64,000 bases of DNA, from positions 6,750,729-6,814,728 of the forward strand of contig NZ_LZNS01000001.1 in the NCBI RefSeq assembly GCF_001984575.1, in the 5' to 3' direction. A model generated the notes under the pieces. The model was not told the DNA's origin and made no database searches. It saw only the letters and a program-made list of their open reading frames with translations. Position numbers and translations under genes: made by a program. The DNA is from Streptomyces sp. MP131-18. GTDB taxonomy: Bacteria > Actinomycetota > Actinomycetes > Streptomycetales > Streptomycetaceae. This document shows positions 62,802-64,000 of this stretch, piece after piece; the stretch's first letter is position 1, and the number at the start of each line of letters is the position of its first letter.

Positions 62802-63781
62802 CCCGGGTGCTCTACGTGCGGTTCATCGGCCGCTCCGCCGCCGAAGGGCATCCGGCACTGCTGCGGCTGCTCCACGGCATCACGCCCGTGGTACAGGCCG
62901 TGCCGCCCGACGCGGCGTTCGCCGATGTCGGGGGCGCCCTGCGGTACTTCGGGCGCGATGCCGCAGGGCTCGCCGGCCTTGTCCGGGTGCGGGCGCTGGC
63001 GCTGCACGGCACGGACTGCGTCATCGGCGTCGCCGCCAACCCGCTGCTGGCCCGCATGGCGGCCGACGCGCACGGCGCCCCCGGCGTGGCCGAACTGCCC
63101 GACGCGGCGGACGCCGTGGCCGGTTTCCTGGCGGACCGGCCCGCCACCGCCCTCCACGGCGTCGGTGCCGCCACCGCCCGCACCCTCGCCTCCTACGGCC
63201 TTGACACCGTGGGCCGGATCGCCGCCGCGCCGCCCGCCACCCTCCAGCGCATCCTGGGCGCCGCCCGCGCCCGCCGCGTCCGCGCCCTCGCGCAGGGCAC
63301 CGACCCCACGCCCGTCACCCCGTCCGCCCCGGCCCGTTCGGCGTCGGCGGAGCACCGTTTCGGCCACGACGAACTGGACGCGGGGCTGCGGCGGCGCGCC
63401 CTGCTCACCCTCGCCGACGAGCTGGGCTACCGGCTGCGCGGTACCGGGCAGGCCGCCCGCGCCCTCACCCTGACCATCCACTACGCGGACCGGAGCACCA
63501 CCACCCGCAGCCGCACCCTCGCGGAGCCGACCGCGCACACCCAGGACCTGACCGGCGCGGCCTACGCACTGCACGACGCGCTCGGCCTCCAGCGCGCCCG
63601 GGTGCGCGCGGTCGCCCTGCGCGCGGAGGAGCTTGCGGACGCGGCACACACCACCCGTCAGCTCTCCCTGGACCCGACCGAGGAACGCCGCCACCGCGCG
63701 GAGGCGGCGGCGGACCGCGCCCGCAGACTCTTCGGCCCCAAGGCAGCCACCCCCGCGGGCCACCTGGACGACGCGGCGTGA
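62798..63781 (+). CDS. Non-catalytic Y-family polymerase-like protein (ImuB-like)
   Basis: This is a 327-residue protein with the thumb (LHGVGAATARTLASYGLDTVGRIAA, an HhH region) and little-finger domain of Y-family polymerases. The N-terminal palm is abbreviated. The D-x-D motif I is replaced by VLYVRFIGRSA, and the SxDE motif reads PPDAAFADVGG, keeping the Asp but losing the Glu. The interval between the two motifs is only about 33 residues, so the fingers are missing. A beta-clamp-type QLSLD motif is at residues 288-292. This resembles ImuB, the inactive partner of DnaE2. It is translationally coupled to dnaE2. Databases often label such proteins DNA polymerase IV. Confidence 0.82.
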   Translation: MTRVLYVRFIGRSAAEGHPALLRLLHGITPVVQAVPPDAAFADVGGALRYFGRDAAGLAGLVRVRALALHGTDCVIGVAANPLLARMAADAHGAPGVAELPDAADAVAGFLADRPATALHGVGAATARTLASYGLDTVGRIAAAPPATLQRILGAARARRVRALAQGTDPTPVTPSAPARSASAEHRFGHDELDAGLRRRALLTLADELGYRLRGTGQAARALTLTIHYADRSTTTRSRTLAEPTAHTQDLTGAAYALHDALGLQRARVRAVALRAEELADAAHTTRQLSLDPTEERRHRAEAAADRARRLFGPKAATPAGHLDDAA

Positions 63782-64000
63782 AGATCTGCTCGGTCAGTAC
63801 CTCGAACGTCCGATCCTGGCCGGGCTCGAAGCCGCCCTCGCCCTCGACCTCCTTACCCGGCGGAAGCGTCCGCGACATGTCGACATCGCGGGTTGATGGC
63901 TCAGCGGGCTCCCGGAACGATCGCCCCGGCGGGGAACGATGTCCTGAACCGGGCCCGTCCGCCCGTCGTGGGCAATCACCACTTTCTCCTGACTGCATAA
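63782..64000. other. End of window, no confident gene
   Basis: The last 219 bp carry no frame I can assign. On the minus strand an ATG at about 63882 opens a G/C-ending-codon frame (MSRTLPPGKEVEGEGG and so on) that looks protein-like for about 35 codons, but it then runs antisense into the ImuB-like gene. It may be a remnant or chance. Confidence 0.3.

Noticed and set aside
62798..63781. Annotation as an active DNA polymerase IV
   Set aside because: The two catalytic metal-binding motifs are degraded and the fingers are missing. The protein is described as an inactive Y-family homologue instead.

Overview
The window looks like a piece of a Streptomyces (or close streptomycete) chromosome. 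The evidence is very high G+C with strongly G/C-ending codons, many GTG starts, translationally coupled ATGA/GTGA junctions, DmdR/IdeR-type iron boxes, a Tat-type lipoprotein sugar-binding protein whose ABC system has no local ATPase, a SepF-like protein (SflA type), and the streptomycete core order pyrG - nudix - ald - parA - scpA - scpB - rluB - tyrA - cmk - plsC-like - der. I see no plasmid, phage or integrated-element backbone, no tRNA and no CRISPR.

Layout. 1-244: the end of an rRNA operon (23S-5S spacer, 5S rRNA, terminator). 273-2033: a TPR protein with a long Arg/Gly/Asp-rich tandem-repeat N-terminus. 2040-4491: an iron-box-controlled acyltransferase plus NIS siderophore synthetase pair (desC/desD-like) on the minus strand. 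4488-6855: a DUF1015 protein and a divergent NagD-like phosphatase. 6899-12430: a sugar-acid locus (FadR/GntR regulator, MITE-like insertion, operator, ABC binding protein, two permeases, mannonate dehydratase-like enolase). 12488-13595: a siderophore-interacting protein behind a second iron box. 13718-18934: small acidic protein, tlyA, nadK, recN, glycosyltransferase. 18962-21095: LacI regulator and secreted GH16 glucanase with a palindromic operator between them. 21129-22934: GH15 glucosidase. 23274-38133: the core block from pyrG to der, including a STAND-TPR protein and a ParA followed by a putative ribbon-helix-helix protein and condensin subunits ScpA/ScpB.

38162-45516: small conserved proteins, PAP2 phosphatase, MFS exporter, acyl-CoA dehydrogenase and a PIG-V-like membrane glycosyltransferase. 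45554-48830: sflA and two secreted streptogrisin-type proteases. 48952-49977: asd. 50183-54748: a complete urease operon ureABCFGD. 54727-59057: AraC regulator/PhyH oxygenase pair, aldo-keto reductase/TetR pair with tandem palindromes, HAD phosphatase. 59361-63781: error-prone polymerase DnaE2 translationally coupled to a Y-family-like protein that appears to have lost its catalytic residues and fingers.

How it fits together. Iron supply is handled by two separated DmdR-type units (synthesis at 2-4.5 kb, reduction/release at 12.5-13.6 kb). Two catabolic modules carry their own regulators. The central block couples nucleotide supply, chromosome segregation/condensation and ribosome biogenesis. 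Most convergent gene pairs share long perfect hairpins, several of which lie inside the last codons of a gene. The points most worth a second look are the ParA/RHH/ScpAB unit, the DnaE2 plus catalytically dead Y-family pair, the exact 81-bp in-frame duplication in scpA, the CTAG-flanked MITE abutting the gntR stop codon, and the orphan desCD-like pair.
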